Of a stretch of 46,545 nt of DNA, positions 15,497 to 23,934 are shown one piece after another. The stretch's first letter is position 1. Each line of letters begins with the position of its first letter. Below the pieces are notes generated by a model. It did no database searches. It was not told the origin of the DNA and saw only the letters and a program-made list of their open reading frames with translations. The DNA is from Acidobacteriota bacterium (GTDB taxonomy: Bacteria; Acidobacteriota; Vicinamibacteria; Vicinamibacterales; UBA2999): NCBI GenBank assembly GCA_016789705.1, contig JAEUQR010000040.1:1-46545 (forward strand), given 5' to 3'. The position numbers and the translations under genes are program-made.

Positions 15497-16702
15497 ATGC
15501 GGGTCCTGTTCGTCGCGCCCTACGTGCCTTCGCCGATCCGCGTCCGGCCGTACCAGTGGATCCGCGCGCTGGCTGCCCACGGCTGCCGCGTGCACCTCGT
15601 GGCGCTGCAGGCGCCGGAAGACCAGACGCTGGCGGACTCGGGCGTCGGCTCGTGGTGCGCCGCCGCCGACTTCTTCCCCTTGTCCCGCGCGCGCACGCTG
15701 TGGAACGGCGTCCGTGCGGTGCCATCAGGGCTGCCGCTGCAGGCGGCGTACTCGAGGCATCCGGCGGCCGAGGCGCGCATCCGCACACTCGTCGCGAGCG
15801 GGGACTACGACGTCGTGCACATCGAGCACCTGCGGGGCTCACTGCTCGTGCCGAGTCCCTGTCAGGCGCCGACGGTGTACGACGCCGTCGATTCGATCAC
15901 GCGGCTCTTCGAGCAGACCCTGCGCCTCGCGCCGGGGCGGCGGCAGCGGTGGCTGGCGCGGCTCGACCTCGGTCGTACCCGCCGCTTCGAAGGGGCGGTG
16001 GCGCGGCGCTTCGACCGCGTGGTCGTGTCGTCGGCCGCCGAGGCGCGCGCCTTCCGGGAGCTCGACACGACCGGGGCCGGAGACGTCGTAAGCGCCATCA
16101 GGAACGGCGTGGTGCTGCCGCGGCTCGTACCACCCGCCGATGATGGGCGGACGGTGCTCTTTGCCGGCAAGATGAGCTATCACGCCAACGAGGCGGCGGC
16201 GCGGCGGCTGGCCGAGCGCGTCATGCCGCTCGTGTGGCAGGCCCGACCCGAGGCCAGGCTCGTCATCGCCGGGAAGGATCCGTCGCCGGCGCTTCGGGCC
16301 CTGGCCCTGCCCGCGCGCATCGACGTGACGGGTTTCGTCGATGATCTCAGCGCCCTGATGGCCGGGGCCACGGTGCTCGCGGCCCCGCTCGTCTACGCGG
16401 CCGGCATTCAGAACAAAGTGCTGGAGTCGATGGCCTGCGGCACGCCGGTGGTCACGTCGCCGTCGGCGTGCGCGGCGCTCGATGTCGAGGTCGGCCGTGA
16501 CATCCTCGCGGCCTCCGACGATCGCGCGTTCGCCGACGCCATTCTCGAACTGCTGGGCAACCGCACCCGCCGCGACGCCGTGGGGGCGGCGGGACGGACC
16601 TATGTGGAACGACAGCACGACTGGGGCACGCTGGCGCGCACGCTGATGGACGTGTATCTCGACGCGGGACGCGCGTTCGCGGCCACGCACGGCGTGCGGT
16701 GA
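15497..16702 (+). CDS. GT4 family glycosyltransferase
   Basis: The 401-residue protein has a GT-B fold. An N-terminal acceptor half starts MRVLFVAPYVPSPIRVRPYQ, and a C-terminal donor half contains VLFAGKMSYHANEAAARRL, ARLVIAGKDPSP, DVTGFVDDLSALM and NKVLESMACGTPVVTS. It lacks the usual first Glu of the EX7E motif, having GIQNKVLE instead. It shares this with two other GT4 proteins in the window (30527 and 34158), which suggests one subfamily, resembling the EPS/PEP-CTERM-associated sugar transferases. It acts at the inner face of the cytoplasmic membrane. Its stop overlaps the next start as GTGA. Confidence 0.85.
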   Translation: MRVLFVAPYVPSPIRVRPYQWIRALAAHGCRVHLVALQAPEDQTLADSGVGSWCAAADFFPLSRARTLWNGVRAVPSGLPLQAAYSRHPAAEARIRTLVASGDYDVVHIEHLRGSLLVPSPCQAPTVYDAVDSITRLFEQTLRLAPGRRQRWLARLDLGRTRRFEGAVARRFDRVVVSSAAEARAFRELDTTGAGDVVSAIRNGVVLPRLVPPADDGRTVLFAGKMSYHANEAAARRLAERVMPLVWQARPEARLVIAGKDPSPALRALALPARIDVTGFVDDLSALMAGATVLAAPLVYAAGIQNKVLESMACGTPVVTSPSACAALDVEVGRDILAASDDRAFADAILELLGNRTRRDAVGAAGRTYVERQHDWGTLARTLMDVYLDAGRAFAATHGVR

Positions 16703-18399
16703 TGCGTGGGGCGGCGCCCGGCGGCGACCCGCGCGGTCCGGCCGCGGCCGACGTGCTGCACGCGGCCGTTGCCGCTTTCGTGGCCTCCGGCCTCGTCGGC
16801 GTGTGGGCGGCCCCCGACCGCGCGGCGGCCGCCGCCAGCCTGCGGATGTTCGCCTTTGGCGGCGTCCTGCACGCCGTCATCTGGCTGGCCGGGCGGCGGG
16901 CGCCGTGGCATCGGGTGATGCCGCTGGGCGCCATGCTCGGCGGCGCACTGGCCGCGACCTACTTCCTCACGCAGTACCGGCACCTGGTCACCGACGCCAA
17001 GGTGTCATTGACCCATGCCCTCGGGCAGGCCCTGAGCGGCCCGGCCCCGGCGCTCGGCTGGTGGACGCCGCAGACCAACACGGTGGGCACGCTGCTCGAT
17101 GGTCTGGTGTGCCTCGCGGCCGGTGCGGCCCTCGGGCGGGGCTCGGTGGCCGTCCGCGCGCTGGCGGGGGCCGCGGCGGCGGTGATGGCGCTCGGGATTG
17201 TGGTCAGTGCGTCGCGGGGCAGCTGGCTCGCCGTGCTCGTGGCCGTCGCCGCGGCCGCGGTGGTGGCGTTGCCGGGCCGGAAGATCCCGCCGGCGGTGGT
17301 GGGCGGTGTCGTGACCGCCGGCGTGCTGGCGGTCGTGGCGTCTGCCGTGGCGCCGGGCGTGCCGTGGTGGATGCGTCTCGCCGCGCACCTCGGCCGGCCG
17401 GATCGCCTCGAGGTCTACCAGCACGCGCTCACCCTCGTGCGTGACGCGCCATTCACGGGGATCGGCGCCGGTGACGAGTTCGCCCGCGCGTTGTCCTCCT
17501 ACGCGTTGTTGATTCAGGTGCCGTATCTCACCTACGCCCACAACCTGGCGGTCGACCTGTGGCTGGAGCACGGCCTGCCGGGACTGGCCGCGTGGTGGGC
17601 GCTCGCCGCAGCGCTGGCCGCGGCGGCGGTGGCCGGCGAACGGGCCAGGCTCGGCTGGCGGTTCCGGGGCGCCTGGGCTGGCCTGCTCGCCATTCACGTC
17701 CACGGACTCTCCGACGCCCGGGCATCGGTCGATGCGTGGTTGTGGCTGCCGTTCTTCGTCCTCACGGGCATCCTGGCCGCACAGGTGTCGCGCCACGGCG
17801 TTCGCCTGCCGCGGGCCTGGGCCCTCGCGCCGCCCGTCGTGGCCGTGGCCGTCTGTGGCGCCTCGATCGCCGGTCGCGGAGCCGTCGGCGCCGCATGGCA
17901 TGCCAATCTGGGCGCGCTGGCGCAGGGCCGGGCCGACGGATTCGACCGACGCTCCGACCCGCGTGCCGCCAGTGCCGAACGCGAGGCGCGCGCGCACTTC
18001 GCGCGGGCGCTGCGGCACGACGCCGGCGACGGGCCGGCGCTGCGGCGCCTCGGGCTGCTCGACCTTGCCTCAGGGCACTACGACGAGGCCGCGCGTCACC
18101 TCGGCGGCGCGTGGCGCGAGGATCCCGGTCACGTCACCACGCGCAAAGCGTATGGACTGGCGGCGGTCTGGACCGGCGATCTCGACCTGGCGGTGGAGCT
18201 GCTGCGAGCATTACCGGGCATGGCCGACGAGCTCAACACCTGGAGCACCTGGCGGGCGTCACGCGGCGAACTGGCGCGTGCGATAGCTGCCGCGCAGGTC
18301 TCGTTGCGCCTCGAACCCGCGCAGCCGGCCATCGTCGATCTGGTGCACCGGCTCGAGCGCGACGCGCGCCGGCCGCCCGTCGCCGGGCCGCGCGACTGA
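16699..18399 (+). CDS. O-antigen polymerase/ligase-like membrane protein with C-terminal TPR-like region
   Basis: The 566-residue protein has about ten hydrophobic segments across residues 15-400. The Wzy/WaaL-type signature is SASRGSWLAVLVAV near residue 172, followed by a periplasmic loop and TYAHNLAVDLWLEHGLPGL. This fits an O-antigen polymerase or ligase that joins lipid-linked repeat units on the outer face of the inner membrane. After the last helix, residues about 425-560 form helix-turn-helix pairs (AEREARAHFARALRHD, LLDLASGHYDEAARHLGGAW) resembling tetratricopeptide repeats. Such a fusion is known in some Wzy_C-type proteins. A second polymerase-like gene lies at 19566. Start is GTG 16699 or ATG 16702; both overlap the upstream stop. 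Confidence 0.75.
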   Translation: MMRGAAPGGDPRGPAAADVLHAAVAAFVASGLVGVWAAPDRAAAAASLRMFAFGGVLHAVIWLAGRRAPWHRVMPLGAMLGGALAATYFLTQYRHLVTDAKVSLTHALGQALSGPAPALGWWTPQTNTVGTLLDGLVCLAAGAALGRGSVAVRALAGAAAAVMALGIVVSASRGSWLAVLVAVAAAAVVALPGRKIPPAVVGGVVTAGVLAVVASAVAPGVPWWMRLAAHLGRPDRLEVYQHALTLVRDAPFTGIGAGDEFARALSSYALLIQVPYLTYAHNLAVDLWLEHGLPGLAAWWALAAALAAAAVAGERARLGWRFRGAWAGLLAIHVHGLSDARASVDAWLWLPFFVLTGILAAQVSRHGVRLPRAWALAPPVVAVAVCGASIAGRGAVGAAWHANLGALAQGRADGFDRRSDPRAASAEREARAHFARALRHDAGDGPALRRLGLLDLASGHYDEAARHLGGAWREDPGHVTTRKAYGLAAVWTGDLDLAVELLRALPGMADELNTWSTWRASRGELARAIAAAQVSLRLEPAQPAIVDLVHRLERDARRPPVAGPRD

Positions 18400-18411
18400 C
18401 CCCGCCCGTCG

Positions 18412-19569
18412 CTACGCGCCGGCCGCCCGGGCGTACAAGTCGAGCATGCCGCCGATGTGACGTTCCACGGTGAACGCCGCCGCCACGCGCGCCCGCCCGG
18501 CGCGGCCCATCTGCTGGCGGCGCGCGCCATCCGGGAGCAACGCCGCGACGTGCGCGGCGAGCGCCGTCGCGTCGCCGGGGGCGAAGAGCAGACCGGTCGT
18601 GCCGTGTTCGACGATCTCGGGCGTGCCGCCGGTGTGCGTGGCGACCAGCGGCCGCTCCATGGCCATGCTCTCCATGAGCGACAAGGCCGCAGGCTCCGGC
18701 GTCGTCGTCGCCACGACGGCGATGTCCATGGCGCCAATCACATGCGCCACATCGCGGCGCCAGCCGGTGAACGTGAAGGTGTCCGTCAGGCCGGCGGCCG
18801 CGATCCGCTGACGCAGATGTGCTTCGTACGGCGGATTCTCGAGGGCGCCCACGAACACGAACCGCGTGCCCGGCACCCGCGCCCGGATGGCCGGGGCGGC
18901 ATCGATGAGGGTGTCGTGCCCCTTGTGCGCCAGCAGTTGCCCGACGAGTCCGACGACTGGCGCATCGCCCAGTCCCAGATCCTGGCGGACGGCGCCAGCC
19001 CGGGTGTCGTCGGGCGTGAAGGCCCCGAGGTCGATGCCGTTGTAGAGCGGCACCAGCGTGTCGCGCGCGATGCCGGCGGTGGCGAGGTTGTCGGTCACCG
19101 CCCGCGACGGACCGACAACCCAGGCACAGGTCGAGGCGACGTATCGATAGAGGTGACGGTTGACCGCGTGCACCCGCTTGATGTTGTGCTCATGCCACAC
19201 GTGCGGGACGCCCGTCGCGTGGGCGACCGTCGCCGCGTACAGGCAGGCCGGAAACGAAATCGAATGCATGACATCCGGGCGCTCGCGCTCGACGACGGCC
19301 CTGAGCTGCCGGTGGACCGCGAGGAAGGCGCGCCCGTACTCGGCGAGCGCGGCCGGACGCAGTGTGGTCTCGATCATGCGGCGGCTGAACGCGTCGGTCA
19401 CGGTATGTCCGGCGCCGCGTTCGTCGAGCGCGCGCCGCAGGCGCACGTTCGCGGCGCTCACGAAGGCGTGGCTGCTGCCGCCGCGCGCCGTCAGCGCCGG
19501 CAGGTAGCCGAGCCAGACGTGTTCGGCCCCGCTGACGGTGGGCGAGTCGGTGACGAAGAGGACCTTCAC
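18412..19569 (-). CDS. GT4 family glycosyltransferase
   Basis: The 385-residue GT-B enzyme begins VKVLFVTDSPTVSGAEHVW and has a clear donor-binding half: VVGLVGQLLAHKGHDTLI, RFVFVGALENP, and the EX7E motif in EPAALSLMESMA followed by ATHTGGTPEIVEHG. It would transfer a nucleotide-activated sugar to the growing lipid-linked repeat. GTG at 19569 overlaps the stop of the upstream O-antigen-ligase-like gene. It is the last gene of the minus-strand exporter operon, and only 12 bases separate its stop from the convergent gene ending at 18399. No terminator hairpin is visible in that gap. Confidence 0.85.
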   Translation of the reverse strand: MKVLFVTDSPTVSGAEHVWLGYLPALTARGGSSHAFVSAANVRLRRALDERGAGHTVTDAFSRRMIETTLRPAALAEYGRAFLAVHRQLRAVVERERPDVMHSISFPACLYAATVAHATGVPHVWHEHNIKRVHAVNRHLYRYVASTCAWVVGPSRAVTDNLATAGIARDTLVPLYNGIDLGAFTPDDTRAGAVRQDLGLGDAPVVGLVGQLLAHKGHDTLIDAAPAIRARVPGTRFVFVGALENPPYEAHLRQRIAAAGLTDTFTFTGWRRDVAHVIGAMDIAVVATTTPEPAALSLMESMAMERPLVATHTGGTPEIVEHGTTGLLFAPGDATALAAHVAALLPDGARRQQMGRAGRARVAAAFTVERHIGGMLDLYARAAGA

Positions 19570-20927
19570 GGCTGCACGGACGCGAGGCGGCCGGCAGGTG
19601 TCAGCCGCGGCGGCAGGCGGACCTCCGGGGCCTCGTCCTGGCGGCGGGCCGTGCGTTCGAGGCGATCGACGGCGATGAGGCCGCCGAGCATGATCCACTG
19701 CAGGTAGTAGCCCGAGAACAGTTCGATGCCGCCATTCCTGATGCTGTGGACCATGAAGTCGCCGGTCACGCCGCCGAGCACCATGCCGGCGAACATGCCG
19801 AGCCAGCCCAGGACGAACGTGCGGTGGACGGGGTGTGTCGTGCGTCGATAGATCCGCAGGCCGGTGCGCGCCACCACGCCGAGGAACGCCAGCCAGGCCG
19901 CCAGGCCGAGCGCCCCGAACTCGACGAGGATGTTCAGATACTGGTTGTGCGGTGTGCCGATCGGTGAACGCTGGAGCATGTAGATGTAGCTGTTGGCGGG
20001 GCCAACACCGAGCAGCGGCGCCTCCTGCCAGATCGCGAGCGCGTCGCGGGCCAGCTGCCCACGCCCAGAGCGGCCCCCGTAACTCGACTGGCTCTGCTCC
20101 TTGGCCACGAGCGCTCGGATCGGCCTGGCCAGTCCGTCGTCGCCGACGATGACGACGCCGGTGAGCACGACAGCGGCCAGCGTGGCGCCCACGACCGCGA
20201 TGAGCCGCGACGAACGCAGCCAGAGAATGGTGCCCACGGCCGCCAGCACGTAGAGATACAGGAACACCTTGCCGTCCTGGATTCCGCGCACGAAGGGCAG
20301 CAGGGTGAGTCCGATGAGGAAGAGACGCGCCGGCAGGCGCCGCGCGGCGAAGGCGGCGGCGAAGGCGAACGGCGAGGCGAAGATGCTGAACGTCCAGACC
20401 CACCCGAGATACGGGCTCCATGCCGTGGGCAGCAGCGGCGTGGCCAGCTGGGCCGCGCCGAGCAGGATGACGGCATGCTGCATCCACTGCACGTGGTCCG
20501 TGCTCGTGACGAATTCAGCCGTCGCCAGATAGACGCCGATCGGCCACAGGACGAGCAGCAACTGCGCGGCCGCCACGGCGACGGCGCTCTGCTCGACGCG
20601 GTGGTCGGGCAGCAGCATCACGGCGACCTGCGATGCCACCGTCAGCAGGGCGAAGGCCAGCCACGGGGCTTCGAACGGTGCCGGCCGCCGCGGACGCGAC
20701 GAGCGGCGCACGAACCAGACCACCGCCAGCACGGTGGCCAGCGACTCGGCCATCATGAGGCCCTGACTGATCGTGCGTCCGCTGAAGGCCCCGAGCTGCA
20801 ACAGCGGCGTCGCGCCGAGCACCGCGTAGAGCTGGATGCCACGCACTGGCCGTTGCAGGGCCAGCGCGAGCACGCCCACCGTTACTGCGAGCGCGGCCAG
20901 GCTCGGCGGATTGAGCCACGCGCTCAT
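19566..20927 (-). CDS. O-antigen ligase/polymerase family membrane protein
   Basis: The 453-residue protein has about eleven hydrophobic segments. A large periplasmic loop carries AKEQSQSSYGGRSGRGQLARDAL, cut here as SSYGGRSGRGQLARDA, then PLLGVGPANSYIYML and the conserved TPHNQYLNILVEFGALGL. The last resembles the HN-x-E-G signature of the Wzy_C superfamily. It would polymerise lipid-linked repeats or ligate a glycan. It sits between the Wzc-type kinase and a GT4, with 4-base overlaps on both sides, so it is the more likely Wzy for the exporter operon. The gene at 16699 would then be a second polymerase or a ligase. Confidence 0.8.
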   Translation of the reverse strand: MSAWLNPPSLAALAVTVGVLALALQRPVRGIQLYAVLGATPLLQLGAFSGRTISQGLMMAESLATVLAVVWFVRRSSRPRRPAPFEAPWLAFALLTVASQVAVMLLPDHRVEQSAVAVAAAQLLLVLWPIGVYLATAEFVTSTDHVQWMQHAVILLGAAQLATPLLPTAWSPYLGWVWTFSIFASPFAFAAAFAARRLPARLFLIGLTLLPFVRGIQDGKVFLYLYVLAAVGTILWLRSSRLIAVVGATLAAVVLTGVVIVGDDGLARPIRALVAKEQSQSSYGGRSGRGQLARDALAIWQEAPLLGVGPANSYIYMLQRSPIGTPHNQYLNILVEFGALGLAAWLAFLGVVARTGLRIYRRTTHPVHRTFVLGWLGMFAGMVLGGVTGDFMVHSIRNGGIELFSGYYLQWIMLGGLIAVDRLERTARRQDEAPEVRLPPRLTPAGRLASVQP

Positions 20928-23092
20928 GAGGCGTTGAGGGGAGCCCGCTCGGACGCCTCGTCGGACGCCGTCAGATAGGTGTTGTACTCGGGCCGGTAGT
21001 AGCGCGAGTAGTAGAACGCTTCCTTGCTGACCGGCGCGCGATTGAGCACCGCGCCGACCACCCGGGCCCCCGCATCGTCGAGCACCTTGAGCGCCGTCTC
21101 GGCGGCCTCGAGCGACGTCCGCTCGGCGCTCGTCACGAAGAGCACGCCGGCGGCGTCGCGTGCCAGGACGGCGGCGTCGGTCACGGCCATCACCGGCGGT
21201 GAGTCGATGACGATCCAGTCGAAGTCCTGGCGCAGGCCGTCGATGAAGACGCGGAAGCTCTGCAACGACAGCAGCTCCGACGCCTCCGCCGTCGGAATCC
21301 CGCTCGGCACGAGCAGCGGGCCTTCCGCGGGCACCCGCTGCAGCACGTCGGCCGCGGCGCGGCGGCCGAGCAGCACGTCCGAGAGGCCGGGCGTGCGCCG
21401 CCGGTCGAACATCTTGTGCAGCCGCGGACGGCGCAGGTCGGCGTCGATGAGCACGACACGCTGGTGCACGGCGGCGAGCGCCGCCGCCAGGTGCGCGGCG
21501 ACGAACGTCTTGCCGTCGCCGGGCGCTGCGCTCGTGACGACGAGCAGCTGGCCGGTCTGCCCGGCGGCGCCGACCTCCATCATGACCGTCGCCCGCAGGC
21601 GACGGAACGCTTCGGCGGGCAGCGGCGACAGCGCGCCGGCGCGGTCGCCATCGGGAGGCGTGGCCGACGGCACGAGCGCCAGCACCGAGATGCCCAGCCG
21701 GCGTTCCAGATCCATCGGCGAATAGACCTTCCGCCGCAGGTACTCGCGGGCGAAGACGGCGACGCCGGCCCCCAGCACGCCGAGTAACGCGGCGGCGGCG
21801 AGTCCCTGGCCACGCCGGGGGCGCACGGGCGCGGCCGGAGGCTCGGCCGCATCGACGACGCGCACCGTGCTGGCCTGCACGCCGCTCGACAGCGCCGCCT
21901 CGCGCGTCTGCTGAAGGAGGGCATCGAACACCCCGCGCGCGCTCACGGCCTCGCGTTCGAGCGCCGCATACTCGACGCCCTTGCGGTCGAGCGTGGAGGC
22001 CTCCGATTTCTGCTGGTTCAGGGCCCGCGTCAGGCTCGCCTCCTGCGCCACCGCGGCCTCGTAATCGGTCTCGATGCCACGCACGATCCTGCCGACCTCT
22101 TCGCGGAGCCGCGCCTGGACCGACTCGAGCGACGCCACCACCTGGATGCGATCCGGGTGTTTCGGCCCGAGCCGCTCGCTCAGCTGGGCCTCCTGTCGGC
22201 GCAGATCCGCCGCCTGCGACTTCAGGGCCTGCACGAACGCGTTGGCGGCGATCAGAGGATGCGATTCGATCGCCACGGGGTTGTCCTTGAGCCCCTGGAT
22301 CTGCTGATACTGCGTTTCGCGCAGGATGCGTTCGGTCTTGGCCTTGGTCACCGCGGAGTTCAGGTCGCCGAGCTTCTGGCCGACGATGTTCTGCCGATCG
22401 AGCAGCGACATCGCATCCTGGCGGGCGCGGTAGGTCTGCAGCGCCGTCTCGCTCGCCGCCACCTGGTCGCGCTGCTCGGCCAGCCGCTTCGACAGCCATT
22501 CGGCCGCGGCGTTGGCGGCCGCGAAACGCGATTCCCGATCCCGCTCGATATAGCGGCTGGCGAACGTGTTGGCGACGCGGGCCGCCAGCGCCGGGTCGTG
22601 GGCTTCGACGCCGATGGCAATGACCTGGCTCTCGGGCACGAGCGTGACGAACATGCGGCCGAGCACCGGATCGATCAGACGGTCGGCACGCGCCGAGTCG
22701 TCGGTGGCGCCCGCCACCGCCTCGGCGAACTCCGGTGCCTGCCAGAGCTCCAGCGTCGTGATGACGTCTTTCACGAGCGCGCGGCTCGTGACGAGCTGGC
22801 TCTGTGTCTGCGGGTCGAGGCCGCTCCTGGCCGGGGTCTGGTTCGCCGTCACCCCGACGCGTGGTTCCGTGTCTTCGGAGAGCAGCAACCGCGTGACGGC
22901 GAAATACACCGGCGTCGTCAGCAGGGTCAGCGCGGCGAGCGGCGCGGCGAAGAGCACGAACCCGCCCACGGCCCACCAGCGGTGGCGCACGACGGTCCGG
23001 GCGTGATCCCACAGCCCGAGCGACATGTGTTCGGCGGCGTCCTGGACGGCAGCGAGGCGGGCCTTGTGGCCGGCGGGCGGCGTGCTGGGCAT
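20924..23092 (-). CDS. Wzc-type polysaccharide co-polymerase and tyrosine autokinase
   Basis: This 722-residue protein fuses a Wzz/GumC-like chain-length part to a BY-kinase. A first membrane helix (WWAVGGFVLFAAPLAAL, about residue 40) is followed by a long coiled-coil-rich periplasmic region. A second helix (LAAAALLGVLGAGVAVF) lies near residue 430. The cytoplasmic kinase has Walker A SAAPGDGKTFVA, Walker A' VVLIDADLRRPR and Walker B WIVIDSPPVMAVTD. The tail is Tyr-rich (FYYSRYYRPEYNTY, six tyrosines), the expected autophosphorylation cluster. It couples polymerisation to export and sets chain length. Start ATG 23092 is used because TGATG overlaps the exporter stop and AGGTGG lies just upstream; GTG 23101 is possible. 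No Wzb-like phosphatase is present. Confidence 0.9.
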   Translation of the reverse strand: MPSTPPAGHKARLAAVQDAAEHMSLGLWDHARTVVRHRWWAVGGFVLFAAPLAALTLLTTPVYFAVTRLLLSEDTEPRVGVTANQTPARSGLDPQTQSQLVTSRALVKDVITTLELWQAPEFAEAVAGATDDSARADRLIDPVLGRMFVTLVPESQVIAIGVEAHDPALAARVANTFASRYIERDRESRFAAANAAAEWLSKRLAEQRDQVAASETALQTYRARQDAMSLLDRQNIVGQKLGDLNSAVTKAKTERILRETQYQQIQGLKDNPVAIESHPLIAANAFVQALKSQAADLRRQEAQLSERLGPKHPDRIQVVASLESVQARLREEVGRIVRGIETDYEAAVAQEASLTRALNQQKSEASTLDRKGVEYAALEREAVSARGVFDALLQQTREAALSSGVQASTVRVVDAAEPPAAPVRPRRGQGLAAAALLGVLGAGVAVFAREYLRRKVYSPMDLERRLGISVLALVPSATPPDGDRAGALSPLPAEAFRRLRATVMMEVGAAGQTGQLLVVTSAAPGDGKTFVAAHLAAALAAVHQRVVLIDADLRRPRLHKMFDRRRTPGLSDVLLGRRAAADVLQRVPAEGPLLVPSGIPTAEASELLSLQSFRVFIDGLRQDFDWIVIDSPPVMAVTDAAVLARDAAGVLFVTSAERTSLEAAETALKVLDDAGARVVGAVLNRAPVSKEAFYYSRYYRPEYNTYLTASDEASERAPLNAS

Positions 23093-23934
23093 CAGAACCA
23101 CCTGGAGGCGACGACGACGGTGTCGCCGGGCTGCAGCTTGTCGCCGAGCGAGGCCTTGAGCTCGGTGCGCTTGCCAGCGACGATCCGCAGGATCTTCAGG
23201 CGCCTGGTGGTGCCGACGCTGTTCACGCCGTTGGCCTTCGAAATCACCTGCAGGATCGACATGTCGCGCTCGTAGGTGAACGCTCCGGGCGTGTTCACCT
23301 GGCCGATTACGTAGACCACCTCGGCGCGGGGCACGACCACCGTGTCGCCGTCCTGGAGCACGATGTTACTCGTCGGCCCCTTCGCCTGAAGGAGCCTGAC
23401 ATCGACGCGCAGGAGTTCGCGCGCGCCCGGTTCCGCGGGCAGCACCGGCCCGTTGACCGGCCGTCCTTCCGGCGGGCGGATGACGACCAGGTCACCCCCG
23501 GCCATCTCGGTCAGCGAGCCCACCCGCGTGAGCGCTTCGACCAATGTGAGCGCACCGGTGAGCGGCACGACGCCGGGCAGCTTGACCTCACCGATGACGA
23601 ACACGCGCTGGCTCTTGTACTGCGCCACGCTCAGCGACACCTGCGGGTTGACGACGTAGCCGTCGGCGAGGCGATCGCGGATGTCGCGTTCGATCGCGTC
23701 GAGCGGCCGCCCGGTGGCCTTGACGGCGCCGATGAGCGGCAACGCGATCGTGCCACCGGCTTCGACCGTGAACTCGCCGCTCAGTTCCGGCTGCGCCCAG
23801 ACCACCACCTTGAGCACGTCGCCGAGCCCGACGAGGTAGGGCTGGCTGGCTCTCGCTGGTGCAGCCGCCAGGACAAAGAGAAGGAGGGCGCCGATGCCGA
23901 GGCCGACGCGCGCCTGTCGCGCCCTGAGCGCCAT
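23092..23934 (-). CDS. Short Wza/OPX-type polysaccharide export protein with SLBB domains
   Basis: The 280-residue protein has a signal peptide ending near APARASQ, with no lipobox Cys. It then has a polysaccharide-export domain (YLVGLGDVLKVVVWAQPELS ... GGTIALPLIGAVKATG). Two SLBB-type segments follow: VFVIGEVKLPGVVPLTG near residue 118 and VYVIGQVNTPGAFTYER near residue 215. It ends directly after the last SLBB (LQPGDTVVVASRWF). The long C-terminal amphipathic helix that lets E. coli Wza form its own outer-membrane pore is missing. Known short exporters of this kind work with a beta-barrel porin, and one is encoded immediately upstream with a 1-base TGATG overlap. Start ATG at 23934 chosen for that coupling. 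Confidence 0.85.
   Translation of the reverse strand: MALRARQARVGLGIGALLLFVLAAAPARASQPYLVGLGDVLKVVVWAQPELSGEFTVEAGGTIALPLIGAVKATGRPLDAIERDIRDRLADGYVVNPQVSLSVAQYKSQRVFVIGEVKLPGVVPLTGALTLVEALTRVGSLTEMAGGDLVVIRPPEGRPVNGPVLPAEPGARELLRVDVRLLQAKGPTSNIVLQDGDTVVVPRAEVVYVIGQVNTPGAFTYERDMSILQVISKANGVNSVGTTRRLKILRIVAGKRTELKASLGDKLQPGDTVVVASRWF

Noticed and set aside
18400..18411. A terminator between the convergent genes ending at 18399 and 18412
   Set aside because: The gap is only 12 bases with no stem-loop or T-run.
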